Positions 34,110-46,258 of a stretch of DNA of 64,000 bases are shown piece after piece (position 1 is the stretch's first letter; each line of letters opens with the position of its first letter). The DNA lies in the NCBI GenBank assembly GCA_027943335.1, contig BSBK01002159.1, positions 2,221,501-2,285,500 of the forward strand, read 5' to 3'. Made by a program: the position numbers and the translations under genes. This DNA comes from Chamaecyparis obtusa (taxonomy: Eukaryota; Streptophyta; Pinopsida; Cupressales; Cupressaceae). The notes beneath the pieces are model-generated. The model was not told the origin of the DNA and searched no databases. It saw only the letters and a list, made by a program, of their open reading frames with translations.

Positions 34110-36280
34110 AATAGCTTCTTAAATGGGAAGAAAGATGAAATACGAGGTTTTTCTAGAGCACTGCAGGTGAAAGAAATGCAAGAATTTGGTATGAAAATGA
34201 GGTGTATATGCATATATATAGAAGTGGGGGTACTTCTTGCTTATATTTGGGGTTTTTAAATCCAATTACAAGTTATTTTGGGAGGGTTTGCTGCCTGCAA
34301 ACGGGTTTTTAAAACCCACTTGCAGGTGGTAAAAAGTCTTAATTTATGCATAGGAAAGCACATGCAAACGGGTTTTTAAAACCCACTTGCAGGTTGGAAA
34401 AAGACTTCATATGCGCTTTGGAAGACACTTGCAAGTGGGGTTTTAAAGCCCACTTGCAAGTAAGGGAAAAGCTCTCTTTTTTGGCAAAATAACTCACAAA
34501 TGGGGTTTTTTAATCCGTTTGCAAGTGGGGAAAATATGCATTCTTGCAATTGTTTCTTTTGAAAAAAAATGCATTTCGATTCGGGGAAGAACTTGTATTG
34601 TTTTTTAAGACAATACTCTCAAACTTAAAACTCCACAAATCTGAAAATGATCTGTAAAAACAAAACAAAAACAAAAACACAAAACACAAAACAAACTAGC
34701 ATTCAAACCCTAGACGATTATGCATAAAGAGGATGGAAAAACTTATGAAATACTCTTCAAAATTGAAGAACAAATGAAAGAAAAACCATACCTCCTTTGA
34801 AAAACCAAAATGTGAAGAAAAAGATGATTGAACTTTGAAGAAAAAGCCTCAAATCCCTGCTGGTTCGAATTAGGAGAATGACCTCCAAATCTTGGTTAAA
34901 TAAGCAACAAGACTTGACCAAATCTCCTCAACAATCAATGCATTTTTGAGTCTTTGCAAGTATTGTGACAAATGTCCATGAATGACAAACAAAATGCTTG
35001 AGAAGAGCAGCAGCAAAGACTTGTTCAAACATCAAAACCATGTTTTATGCTTGTGTTTGCAAGTCGACTTGCAATAGAGACCAAAAATGACACCTATAAG
35101 GAAGAAACACAGTTTGTAGCAGACAAAGCGAGCACAAAATGTTTTAAAACTTGCATCTCATGCCCTATATCGGACTTCACAAGCAACGCTGCAACTTGAA
35201 ATGATCCTTTCCTTTCAAAAATCACTTGTATTTTCCCTAGACGAGCTTTAGAAGTAACATTACAACTGTTGGAAGTGTTTACTCTTGCAAAACTACGCTT
35301 CCAATGCCCTAGACGGGTTTTTGTAATAATTTCGCAAGTCAAAATGCTGAGAAAAAACAGTGATTACAACAATATACAATAAAACCGTGTCTTAATGTTG
35401 GAAATCGCATTTTACATGAATCATTGCAATCATTGTTTGGGCGTTGGATTGATGAGAGCAGGCTTAAAAAGCTCGTCTCATATATATAAGAGACTTCAAT
35501 CCAAAAAAGAAAGTGTCGACTTCCTTAATGACAGGCTTTTGGGCATGATTCACAAGTGTAAAATGTTTTAAAATGCAAAGGAATAACGTAGTCGGGCTTT
35601 AAAAGCCCAACTACATAATCAACATCAATTTAATAAACACTTGAAATGCTTGGAAAAAACGACGCATTAGAGGATGGATGGGATTTAAAAAACTACTCGC
35701 AAATATTCATGTTTTAAAGAAGTCATGCAATCAGGCTTAAAAAGCCCACTTACATATTTAAAATTCCACTAAAGTTTACATATTTCCCTTCAAAAATGTA
35801 ATGGTGGACTTTAATTCCCTTACTGCAAGTGAATGATACCCAAGACAATATGCGACGACCCACAAAAAGCCCAACTAAACAACATAAGAGCCCTTGGTGG
35901 ATTTTTTATTCCATATCACAGGCTTTTTAAACAAAGAACAATGACCTACAGTCGAGCTTTAAAACCCCACTTGCAGGTAGCTTAATTCTTTATTATCTCT
36001 TAGAATATAGCTCTGAATTAGGCCTACAATAGCTCGAAATGAGCGGAATTCAAAAAGCAATAAACCTAGGACAAAAACAAAACCAAAAAGAAACAAAACA
36101 AACAAAAAAAATCAATCAAGGTCTTGAAGGTTACCAAAAATCGAGTACCGACAATCAGGAAAGAAAAACCCGACTTTGCAAGAGAGAAAAAGAAATACTC
36201 GACGGAAACCTTTGAAAAATGACATCCATAGGATGAAAGACATAGGACAATTCAAGGAATAATTGATTGCCTTCGCAAAA
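34110..36280 (-). other. T1 spacer with dispersed hairpin repeats
   Basis: No gene. Repeats of a palindromic word (cttgcaagtggggttttaaagcccacttgcaag type) at about 34295, 34365, 34425 and 34495, with single variants near 35590, 35730 and 35955. Lies between integrase and the extra ORF of T1. Confidence 0.7.
34290..34535. repeat. Hairpin repeat array GTGGGxTTTTAAAxCCCAC
   Basis: Four units spaced about 65-70 bp. Each is a near-palindrome centred on ttttaaa with arms containing acttgcaagtggg. Arm mutations are partly matched on the other side (gcaaacgggtttttaaaacccacttgcagg). Confidence 0.75.
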
Positions 36281-36744
36281 TATCATTAGGAATGCATAAC
36301 TTAGAGAATTTCGACTACAAATTCATGGAAAATTGCATAGGGTTGTCCAATTTTGCGAATACAAAATTAGGGACAACAATTGGCTCTGACTGGGGAACGT
36401 ACCTCATTTGTTCTTTAGAAACAATGAGGAATGTAGAATCCAGATCTCTAAGTGCCTTTATATACTCCATTGGGCTATACAGTCAAGCAACCGAAAAAGA
36501 AAAGACTCAAAATCCTAAAAAACTCTAATGACTAAAAAGACTTGGACATTATGTACAGTGGTACTTATTTGGAGATTATTCGAAATAATGCTTCAGATGT
36601 TGTGCACTATAGGGAAGTGCAAAAGGAGTTCCATCATGGTAGGCCAACAGGAAACTGTTCTCTCCTGCTATCTAGTGGATTGTGAAAGGACCTTGCCAAA
36701 GAGAATCAAACTTGTCGTGCATTCCTTTTGGTTCTCACCTTTTA

Positions 36745-39700
36745 TCCCAAAGTAGGACGCAATCACGAATTTGAAACTCTCTCTACTTGGCCTTCTTGTC
36801 AAAGAGCACCTTGACTTGCTTTTGATGGGCTGCAAGTCGATCCACCACTTGTGTTCTCTGTTCTCCAACTGGTGAAGTGAACATATTTTTTTAATCCAAG
36901 GAACTCTCAAAGGTTCCTTCTTCAATAGTATTGGCCAACTTAAGAGTGGGAAGCTCCAAAGTTATGGGGATTTTTGCATTCAAACCATAAAGCAGCTGAA
37001 AAGGCGACATGCTAGTAGCTCCCTTTGATGTGATTCTATCTGCCCACAAAGCGTCAAAAAATGCTTTGTGCCAGGATCTCTGATTTTCATCCACCAGCTT
37101 GTGAATGATAGTAACCAGATTCTTATTGCTCGATTTTGCCTGAATGTTACCTTGCGAGTAATAATCAAATGAATGAGACAAGGTAATAACATGTTCAAAA
37201 CAAAACTATGTAATCTCTAATGAAGAGAAGGCCACAACATTGTCTGTCACAATTTTATTGGGTATACCGAAGCGAGAAATTATATTCTCCTTCAAGAATG
37301 AGCACACCACTAAAGGTTGTGTGCTTCACGAGAATTGCCTCCACCCACTTAGTCAAGTAATCTGTCGCAGTCAAGACATAGATATATGTCTTGTACTGGA
37401 TGACGGATTGATCATGCCAATGAAATCAAGGCCCCATTGCTAGAATGGTTCCTCAATCGCTGCGGGCTTCAAGGGTAACGTTGCAAGCTTCTGCTTTCTA
37501 ACAAACTATTGGCAACGATCACACTTGCGCACCCAACTGTATGCATCTTGGAAAAGAGTTGGCCAATAATATTTTGCTCGCAAAATTTTGAGTTGTAACC
37601 GGTGCTAGGAAGTGCCAACCACAAGCCAGATCATGAAATGACTCCAACAATCTGACTTCTTGTGCTTTATCAACACAACGTAAATTCGTTCCATCAATGG
37701 TGCATTTGTACAAACCGCTGTCCCAAAGAACAAAATGTGCAGCTCTGAGCTTTAGACTCCTTTCCTTGAAAGTTGAATGTTCTAGACATTCGTCATATGT
37801 GAGAAAGTACGCAATGTTAGAGTACCATTCATCAGTTGTGCTAACGAACAACACCTTGAGTAGGTCCTCGAGAAGTTCTTCATTAGGTTCACTTCTAGCC
37901 ATGAGCTGACATAGACCCTTACCACAAACCAACTTGGTAGGCCTAATCTCAATGTTGTATTCTTGATTCTTGGCAATCCAGTTGCCTCTTTTTGTTCCGA
38001 CCTCTTGTTGCGTCAAGATGGACTTAACTATTGCACAGGCTTTCTTTTCCATTAATGAATACTTCAGCTCATGTGACTTGAGTGGGCAGCTCATGAATGT
38101 GATGGGAGATTCAATATTTTCTGCATGAGAATGGCAAACATAGTGTGCTCAGAAGCATAGCTATACATGATGAATTCCTTAGTGTAATCTGGGTAGACTA
38201 ACATGGGTGCTTGCGCTATTGCTTCTTTAATCTCCTTGAAAGTCGCCTTTCCCTCAGCACTCCAACAGAACACTGTTACTTCTTTCATCATATCTGAGAT
38301 ATGACGAGTCTTATCTGCAAAGACTGGAACAAATCTTCGCAGAAAATTCACCTTTCCAAAGAAAGAATGAACAGCAATCTTACTGTTAGGCGGTGAAAGA
38401 CTCTAAATAGACTTGACCCGTTCAAGATCAATCTTTATTCCTTCCTTAGACACAATGTGTCCAAGAAGCTTGCCTTCTGTAACCCCAAAAATTGACTTTT
38501 GGGGATTAAGGAAAATTCTGCATCAGCGACATCTTTCCAACTTGTTGCAGATGATAGAGATGATATTGCCTCTGTTTGGATAAAACAGTGAGATCATCAA
38601 GATAAATCAAAATGAATTTATCTTTGATGTCATGGAACGCCAAGTCCATAGCTCGTTGGAAAGTGGCGCTTGTGTTTGTCAATCCAAAGGGCATCCTTTT
38701 GTGAGCAAACATACCCCATGGAGTTGTAAACGTCGTCTTGAATTGATCATCCTCCCTGACTTCAATCTGATTGTAGCCAGAAAAGCCATCCAACATAGAC
38801 AACTAAGAACCAGTCACTGTTTGCAAAACATGATCCATGATAGGCAGTGAATAGTTATCTTTCAATGATGCTTCATTTAGATTGTGAAAATCCACACAAA
38901 TGTGGATCTCACTAATCTTCTTGTGCATTGGAACGATGTTGGCTACCCATGTAGAATGCTGAATAGGAAAGATTATCCTAGCATCCAACATCTTTTGGAT
39001 TTCTGACGGGATGGTGCTTTGGATTGTACTGTCATTGCTTCTGCCTGAATGGAGCAGCACCTGACTTAAGAGGAATGTCATGTTGTACCATCTTGGGCCG
39101 AAATGACTTCAGGTCATCATATGAATATGCCAACACATCCATGTATTGACGTAAGAGGTCAATGAATTGATCGCTTTCTTCCGGCGTACAACACTTACCA
39201 ATATTTACAAACTTTGGATCAACAGCTGATCCAAGATTGTATTTTTCATACTCCATGGTAGAACTAGATCCAACCTTCTGTTGATTTTTGACAAAACGAT
39301 CATGTTTGTCAAACAGTCGCTCCAACGAGACCAAACTGCGAGGAATCCTATTGCCCTTGAGCTGGATGAACTCCTCGCCCCGTCTCAGGGTCCTTGACTG
39401 AAATGTTTTCTCGAGGACGCAAACTACTATGCTCGAAATACAACTCATCAAAATTATCCCTTGTCTCCAGAAAGTTGATAATCTAGTGATCATCATTGAA
39501 GACATGCCAATGATCCGAATTATTAGGAACACTTGGGCAGTATACTAGGTCAATGGTATACTTATCCTGCTTGAAACTCTTGTGAGGAATTAAAAGCATA
39601 GCTGAGGTAGCGAGAGAATTTGCCTTGTCATTAAACTCCCTTGGAACCATAGAAAAATTGAAAGCATCAAATGCCTCAATATAGTCCCACACTAGATTTA

Positions 39701-40810
39701 TATAGTGTTTCAGTCTCTCGTTCCTTGTCTAATACTAGTCCTGAACCTAGCAAACCACAAGCTAAGCATCACCCTGAGCATGTAAGTTCAGGATTCCTCT
39801 TTTATGCGCAGTTTCAATACCCAACAACAAAGCTTCATATTCAACAGTGTTCTTGGTATTATTGAATTGCAACTTGAAAGAATAGGGGGAACATTTCTCC
39901 TTGTGGGGAAAATAGGACGATTAAGGCACCGGAACCGGTTGATGTGCAATTGTCATCGAACTCCAATGCCCACATGTCATTAGAGCTAGAAGTACTTGCA
40001 ACATCAAATGATTGAGAAGAACTTTCAACAACATCAATCTCGGTGATGGTAAGCATAGCTTTTTCAACCATCATAGAAGATGTTGTGGAAGCGGCATTGG
40101 CAACTTGATCCTCACTTGCATCAGCAAATTAGTCACTGTCAAAAATACATGATGACATGGATGCATCGAAAGGCCAATCCTCAGCAAATTATGAAATTTT
40201 CATCAATATGGAGATAATAATTCGCCATTCAAACAGAATCTGCGCGTGAGGATCATCAAACTTCATGACCGTGCACTTGGTTTCCCTTTTTGGAAGTAGC
40301 TTCTACATGATACCTTTGATAGGTATCCGTGCTTCGGACATATCCATGTTAAGTTCTCCGCCTACATCCTTACAAAAATTACGGCCAAGTATCATGCCGT
40401 AAGAAACAAGAACATCAACAACCAAGACGGTCATCTTGATCTTTTCAGGGAAGGACACGAATGCAAACTATACATCCTTGATTTGCCCCCAAAGAGGCAC
40501 TTGCTTATTCTCCATCGAATAGCAATTTCCAAAGGTTGTCGTCAAGGTAAGACCTAATGCATTTGCCACTTTGGCTGGCATGACATTATCAGAGGCTCTA
40601 GAATCAATAACGCAATTACTGAGCTTGAAACCATTAAGGAGCAAGGAAATATAGAAGGGTTTTATCTTTCCAATAATAGATGATGGGATAGTAACTAGGT
40701 TATTGGGCAAACTCTCAGGTTCTGGGGCAGCAGTTTGAGTTTGGGTAGGTTGAGATTCCTTGACAAATTTAATAAGCCTTTCCAGCTGATCTGGATACAC
40801 TTAAAGGTAT
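36745..40810 (-). pseudogene. T1 pol: protease, extra RNase H, RT, RNase H, integrase
   Basis: Minus-strand order. Protease 40800-40468 (SNCVIDSRASDNVMPAKVANA). Archaeal-type RNase H 39990-39540 (MWALEFDDN, SGALIVLFSPQGE, NTVEYEALLLGIETAHKRGI, VPREFNDKANSLAT). Connector (NIGKCCTPEESDQFIDLLRQ, DVLAYSYDDLKSF, QHDIPLKSGAAPFRQKQ). RT 39040-38500 (LDGFSGYNQIEV, MPFGLTNTSATFQRAMD, ILIYLDDLTVLSK, catalytic DD intact). Then NFLRRFVPVFADKTRH, RNase H 38200-37980 (SHELKYSLMEKKACAIVK), GLCQLMA and integrase 37560-36745 (ATDYLTKWVEA). Many stops and frameshifts. The extra RNase H precedes the RT; in the Tat elements I know best it follows the main RNase H. Confidence 0.8.
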
Positions 40811-40849
40811 TTCACCTTAACCATCTAGATTTTAGTTTTCTTAGCATGG

Positions 40850-41990
40850 TCAATGATATCAAAAGCTTGGAAGGAACTTGTTAAAGAAGAAGAAAAGTTT
40901 TCAGCCAGAGGCTTAGGATTTGACAAATTGGACTTGGGTACACTGGACGAAACAAGAGTAGGTGTACTTGGTTATTTGTTGCATCCTTGGGAAGTGTAGG
41001 CAGCAGTGTTCCTCTTTTTGTAAGAGTGACAGGCGTTTGCACATCAACTTTTTCTTTAGCAGCTTCCTCTTTTTGACTAGCCAACTGTGTTTGGGATCGC
41101 GTCATAATCGCATAGGCATGACCAAAACTCTCCTCAGAATCTATGTCCTCATAGTGTACATAACCAATGTTTGCCAATTGCTCCGTCATTTTCATTGTAT
41201 AGGGCAGCAATATCCTCCATCTAATAATCTTCTAGTAAGGTACCAGCTTGATCATTTTCAAAGTATCTTGTGGCTTGATTGCCTAGTGAGGCTTCAACTG
41301 CAAGCCTCTTCGGAGGAGGGGGAAGCTTCGCTTGATTTTTAGCTGCATATTTGTGAGCAACATTGGGATATGTCCTTCATGGGATATCCTTGTATGGAGT
41401 AGCAAAAGACCCTTGAGATATTTGCTTTTTGAGAGCAACTCATTTGCTAGCTTCTGGACCATCGGGTCTATACAGCCTGAAGTGAAAACATCATTAAAAG
41501 AATTTCCCTTTGAGCAATCCTTGCATTATCTTACCGGCCATGATTAGAACATCCTCAATCTTTGTTGCTAGAGTTTAAGCATTAGCCAAACTAGTGGGTA
41601 CGACTTTTCTCGGCAAGAAGCTAACTTCTGGAAGTTGTGTGTTTATGAAGAAACACTTCTGGTTCTCTGCAGTGGGCTGCGAGGTAATAGGAATCCGGTT
41701 TACCAACTTGTTGAACTTGGCAATGAGTTCAGACATGCCTTCTTGTGCATCATTCTTCATTTGCGTGAGTTGAGAAAGCAAAGCATGCTCATCCTCGGCA
41801 TGCTTGAACCTTTCTTCAAACTTAGTTTTTAGGGAATCCCACTTAGCGATAGCTCCTATAGCTAAGTTGTAGAACCAATCAGCAGCAATACCTTGTAAGG
41901 TCTCTACGAAGAGCCTTACAGAAACATTCTGGTGCTCCACGCCCAACATGCATCATGCAATGTAAAAAGCCTTAATATGTTCATCTAGGT
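40850..41990 (-). pseudogene. T1 gag fragments
   Basis: The capsid core on the minus strand (41949-41575) reads VSVRLFVETLQGIAADWFYN, KWDSLKTKFEERFKHAEDE and MSELIAKFNKLVNRI, a Retrotrans_gag-type block. A further piece lies at 41210-40881 (YEDIDSEESFGHAYAIMTRS). No zinc knuckle was found. Upstream to 42420 the minus strand holds broken gag N-terminus or leader with no clear frame. Confidence 0.65.
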
Positions 41991-42422
41991 GTTGCTTGCC
42001 ATCGCCATAAAACTTGGGGAAGTTCATGCTAGAGCCTTGTGGAAGTGGATGCAAAGGTGGGGTAAGATTTAGAGGACCAAAGTTGTCCCTCATGGGCCTG
42101 TAGCAACCATTTTAAGAAAAAAGCGGGATGAAAGGGACTAACGGCTTCTGAAAGAAAAGCGAAGATTCACTTCGTACGAGATTCTTCTTCTTAGATGGTG
42201 GATAACTGGTGGTTCGTGCAAGAGGAGTTTTGTTGGTAAGGAGATCAAGCCTGGCTTTCTAAGACCAACTCAGAGCAGCACTTTTTGAACCTTCTCCTTT
42301 ATTACGCCGGAAGTAATGATGGAAACCCTCCAGTGTGAACAACTTGTAAAGCAAGATATATAATAATGGACAAAACACTAACTTCAAACGAAAGCGTGAG
42401 GCTTCCGAATGCGTTTGATCCT

Positions 42423-42436
42423 CAGCAGAGTCGCCA
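42423..42436 (-). other. T1 primer-binding site
   Basis: Minus strand TGGCGACTCTGCTG, 5 nt inside the end of the LTR remnant at 42442, where a tRNA primer should pair. The tRNA is not assigned. Confidence 0.55.
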
Positions 42437-42441
42437 AAAAC

Positions 42442-42494
42442 TGTTGGCTAAAAGTTTTGTAAGTCACAACGACTTACAAAACTTTTAGCCAACA
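42442..42494 (-). repeat. T1 5' LTR remnant: 53-bp perfect hairpin
   Basis: 24-bp arms (42442-42465 and 42471-42494) exactly complementary around acaac. Starts TGTTGGCTAAAAG like the 3' LTR at 15380 and ends CCAACA. Only this hairpin is left of the expected 1-kb LTR, bordered by the primer site on one side and the target duplication on the other. Confidence 0.75.
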
Positions 42495-42559
42495 TGCTCT
42501 TGAGACCAGCCTTAATTTATTTGTAAAGGTTATACCTAATTAGTTACAAATCATGAAAG

Positions 42560-45500
42560 GGGCAGGGTAGGGGCAGCACTTCTCTCAAAAAAATGGGCTC
42601 AGCATGTCTCCACTTTGGTACATCTCCATGCAACAGGTTTGTTTGGGTTATCATTGATATTAGAGAGATCAAATTTGGAGTTTGCTCCGTCTATGCTTCC
42701 AATGATTATAAAGACAGAAGTTGTTTATGGCAGTGGTTGTGTATCTTGCAAGATATACCTTGGATTTTGGGGGAAGACTTCAATATGATTGAACACAGTG
42801 AAGATAAATGTGGAGGTGTCAATATGGACTGGAAAGGATATGAAAAACACTTCTGGCAAAGGACAAAGAATAAATCTGTTTGACCCCCTTGAAGGCACAA
42901 AGACAGATAACTCTAATGTCTGGTTTACGTGGTGTAATGCTTAGAAAGGAGGGAAGCGAATCTACTGTAGATTAAAAAGGTGCTATGCCAACAGGGACTT
43001 CTTCAGTTTTGAGCCAAATCAAGATGGTAGCACAATGGGAGTCTATCCTTATACCTTGTCTGATCACCACCCTATCTTAGCTAGTATCAAGATTGGGGGT
43101 GATTCCTCTGAAAAGATCAGAAAAGAAGACTATTTCACGTTAAACACTAACTTGCTTAAGGATGAGGATTGTAGAGATACAATCTTCACCCTTAGAGAAA
43201 TTAATAATGGATGGTGAAAGGTGCCAGTGAGATTGGGTGGTGGGAGCGTAATATCAAGGGGTGGAAGATCTATTCCACCCAATTGGTACGAAATATGCAA
43301 TGGATAGAAGAAGGCAAGAAAATGAAATGCAAGAGGAGCTAAGTTAAACTCGATCCACAATGGTGACAAGGGAACCAAATTTTCCTTCAGATATATTAAA
43401 GACAAGATTGACAGAATCTGTCATGAAGGCAATATCATTACCAAGCAAGAGGAAATCAAAAAACAGTTCTATCTAGTTTATAAGAATCTTTTTAAATCAG
43501 AAGGAAATTCCGATGCTAATGTTAATGCCAGAGAGGGATTAAACAAATGATCCTTAAACAGGTTGATGAAGGTGATAAGAATAAACTAAAAGGTGATATT
43601 ACCATAGGAGTTAAGAAAGCTATCTTACTTTGAATAATGACAAATCCCCATGAGATGTTGGACTGCCTATTGAATTCTATAAAATCAATATTAATTGGAT
43701 CAGTGATGATCTTCTGCTAGTATACAAAGAGGCTCTGGAAATAGGGTCACTGGGTAAGAACAATAATAAGGGCATAATAAAGCTCCTTCCCAAGGAAGAA
43801 GACAAGAAACTGATCACAAATTGGAGAGCTATCACATTACTAAATGTCTCATACAAATTCTTGCTAAAATATTAGTTATTAGACTAGTGGATGTTTTACC
43901 CAAGTTTGTCAATAACACCCAAACTGGTTTTATAAAGGGCAGATACATCCTTAAGAACCTAATTACTATCTGGGAGGCTGTGGAATGGGCAATAACCTCC
44001 CAGCAAAATTCTGCCATGCTTCTATTAGACTTTAGAAAAATATATGACTGGGTAGTAGTCTTTCCTATTGTTGACACTGGAAGCATTTGGGTTCCCTATC
44101 GAGTTCTGTAACGTGATCAACGCTCTATTAAGTGTTGTTGCTGCTCAAGTTGATGTGAATGGGACTCTATCTGATACCTTTACTCTTGAGAGGTCTATTA
44201 GGCAAGGTTGCCTGCTGGCACCTACTTTATTTGCGATTGCCTCTAATGTTGTTCATTACCTTTAGAAGGAATCTGAAAGAACTCCAAGAATCAAAGGCAT
44301 TACTCTACCTGCTTATAGTGACCTGTTGAACATTCAATTTGTAGTGATACGTCTATCTTTACTGAACTTGAAGAAAAGAATGTTATAATCTGATCCACAA
44401 GCTAAACTACTCTTGCCTTGCATCCAAGGCAAAACTCTCAAATGTCAAATCCACAATGTTAGGTTCGATTGAAATGCCTCCTGAATGGTTAAGAAGTTTG
44501 ATTTTCAGTGGTAGAAATCTAGGGATCCCTTTTACTGTTAGCCCAAATCTGAAAGATATGTCGCTATAGATCAAAAATAAGATTGAAAAGAAACTTGATG
44601 GATGAAAAAACAAGTTCTATCCCTGGGAGGCAGAATACAAGTGTGCCAAAAAATCCTTTCATCATACAGCATTTATTATGCTTCAATCTAGTTGTTTAGC
44701 AACTATCCGGTAAACAAAATTTGAAAAAAAGGTTAGGTTTCTTGTGGTCAGATGGGAAAGGTAAGAGGAAAAAGCACTCAGCCAAATGGGACTGGTGTTG
44801 TATGGACAAGTGCCATGGAGGGTAGGTCTTAAGGATTTGAGGAAGCAAGGCATTGCTCTTGTTGTAAAATGGATTATCAGGGCTCCTGAGGAGGTGAGCC
44901 ATGGAAGGTTTTAGTCAAAAACAATATTATACTTGCTTCCTCAAAATTAGCCAAACATGGGAAAGGTTTTCCCCTTAGTGATCTTATTGCTAGAAGATAC
45001 GACATTACCTCTACAAGATCCAAGTTGTTTCATAGTTTGTGGAAAGCTTGGGAGTTGGTGAAAGACAAGGTGATTAAATGCAAGTTCATTCAAGATAAGG
45101 AAAACAAAATATATGGTCATAGGTCCATATGGTGGAACCTTGAACATAAAGGGAATCCCCAAGCTTCGCTTCAGGGATGCTCGGCCAAGAAATGGTCTCT
45201 AAAAGGAACTCAATTCTTTAATGACATCATCAGTAACAGTCATCTTGTCAAAATTTGAGCTTCTATTAGTCAGAATTATCACTTTCCTCAATCCAATTGG
45301 AATCCTTGTATCATTCTTAGAAAAGCTTGCAACTTTTTTAAACCTCCTGTCCGTTGTATTCAACAAGACCGATCAGCATAAAGACTATAAATGGATTGAT
45401 GGCAGCCTCTTGCATAATATCAAAGCTAAATATGTACGTAAATCTCTCTCTAATGATACTAATATTTATGATCATCTTAATGATTGTTGGAGCGTCAAGT

Positions 45501-45950
45501 TGGATAACAAACAATGGCAGAAATATCTTAAGCTGTTCTGGTCTAATGTTTGGCCTAAGAAGGCCTGTTTCAGGTGGCTCCTAACTCTTCAGCGGCTGCC
45601 TTATAACCTGAAAAGTTCTGATATAGACATTTGTTCTATTTGCAGGAAACCAGAATCTATTAAGCACATTTTTTTGACTGTTTTTATGCAAAAGAAATCT
45701 GGTCTATATTCTGTGCAGGAATGACGAATTGAGATATTAAAAAGTATAGTAATTGGCTAGAAATCCTAACTGGTTATGTAAATAATATTGAGAAAATGCA
45801 TAATTTGTTTCCATTGTAACCTTCTACTGAGATTCTTTGGTTTATTTGGAAGGCAAGTAATGATGAGAAGTTTAATGGGATTAGAAGGACAAAAAAGAGT
45901 TTAATAAACAACTTGTATACTTTTTTGTTGCCATGCAGGTTACAGTCACC
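42560..45950 (+). pseudogene. LINE-B ORF2: endonuclease-RT, broken
   Basis: Endonuclease: SACLHFGTSPCNRFVWV, FGVCSVYASNDYKDR, WILGEDFNMIEHSEDK. TLSDHHPILASIK (43050) is its SDH end. RT: IIKLLPKEEDKKLI.NWRAIT (43770-43830), QTGFIKGRYILKN, then LDFRKIYDW for the usual DFxKAYD, and VNGTLSDTFTLERSIRQGCLLAPTLF (44145-44240). No YADD box is readable. C-terminal zinc-binding part: WPKKACFRWLLTLQRLP, CSICRKPESIKHIF. Several frameshifts; dead. Sequence style is plant L1. Confidence 0.75.
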
Positions 45951-46258
45951 ATGGAAATATCCGATGCACAGTTCTTAAAGTTACTTGGTGATGGCATTGT
46001 GACATTGAACAGACAAGAAGTCAGATATGGACATATATAATCCTATAATCAGTTTGAGAATGCCACATTCCACAAAGAACTTATGGAGTTCCACAACAAA
46101 TACAAGGCAAAAGAAGCATACAAACCTGATGAAAAGAAAGCAGAATACAGAACAAGAATCCACTTCAACAGTGGTGGCAACTCAGACATTGAAGTGGTGA
46201 GGACAAATGAAGAGCTTTCAGTAGTGTCCACCTGCTGGGGCACTGGGAGTGGGAAGTG
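45951..46258 (+). pseudogene. LINE-B tail ORF, unknown
   Basis: ATG 45951 opens 102 codons with one TAA near 46038: MEISDAQFLKLLGDG, TLNRQEVRYGHI, FENATFHKELMEFHNKYK, RTRIHFNSGGNSDIEVVRT, ending TCWGTGSGK. Good codon structure but no recognised family. It overlaps the frame change at the end of ORF2 and ends about 240 bp before the LINE end. It could be a LINE-B C-terminal extension or a transduced host exon (a pyrimidine stretch plus catgcag lies just upstream at 45937). Confidence 0.35.

Larger units (their letters stand above)
15380..42494 (-). mobile_element. T1: Tat-like Ty3/gypsy element, minus strand, nested into LINE-B
   Basis: Both outer ends read TGTTGGCTAAAAG on the + strand (15380 and 42442). 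Flanking 5-mers are ttctc (15375-15379) and tgctc (42495-42499), a target duplication with one change. Minus-strand order: 5' LTR remnant, primer site, gag, protease, extra RNase H, RT, RNase H, integrase, hairpin-rich spacer, extra ORF, 3' LTR. The extra ORF is split by G1 and the 26093-33258 LTR. All ORFs are broken; an old copy. Without its inserts (17682-33258) it is about 11.5 kb. Confidence 0.7.

Noticed and set aside
34290..34535. CRISPR-like array
   Set aside because: Repeats are long near-palindromes with variable spacing in a plant retroelement; no cas genes and the wrong kind of genome.
45905..46258. Last exon of a host gene on the plus strand
   Set aside because: LINE ORF2 text (WFIWKASNDEKFNGIRRTKK) runs right up to it and an L1-like 3' end follows, so LINE tail is the simpler reading. 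Kept only as an unknown ORF.
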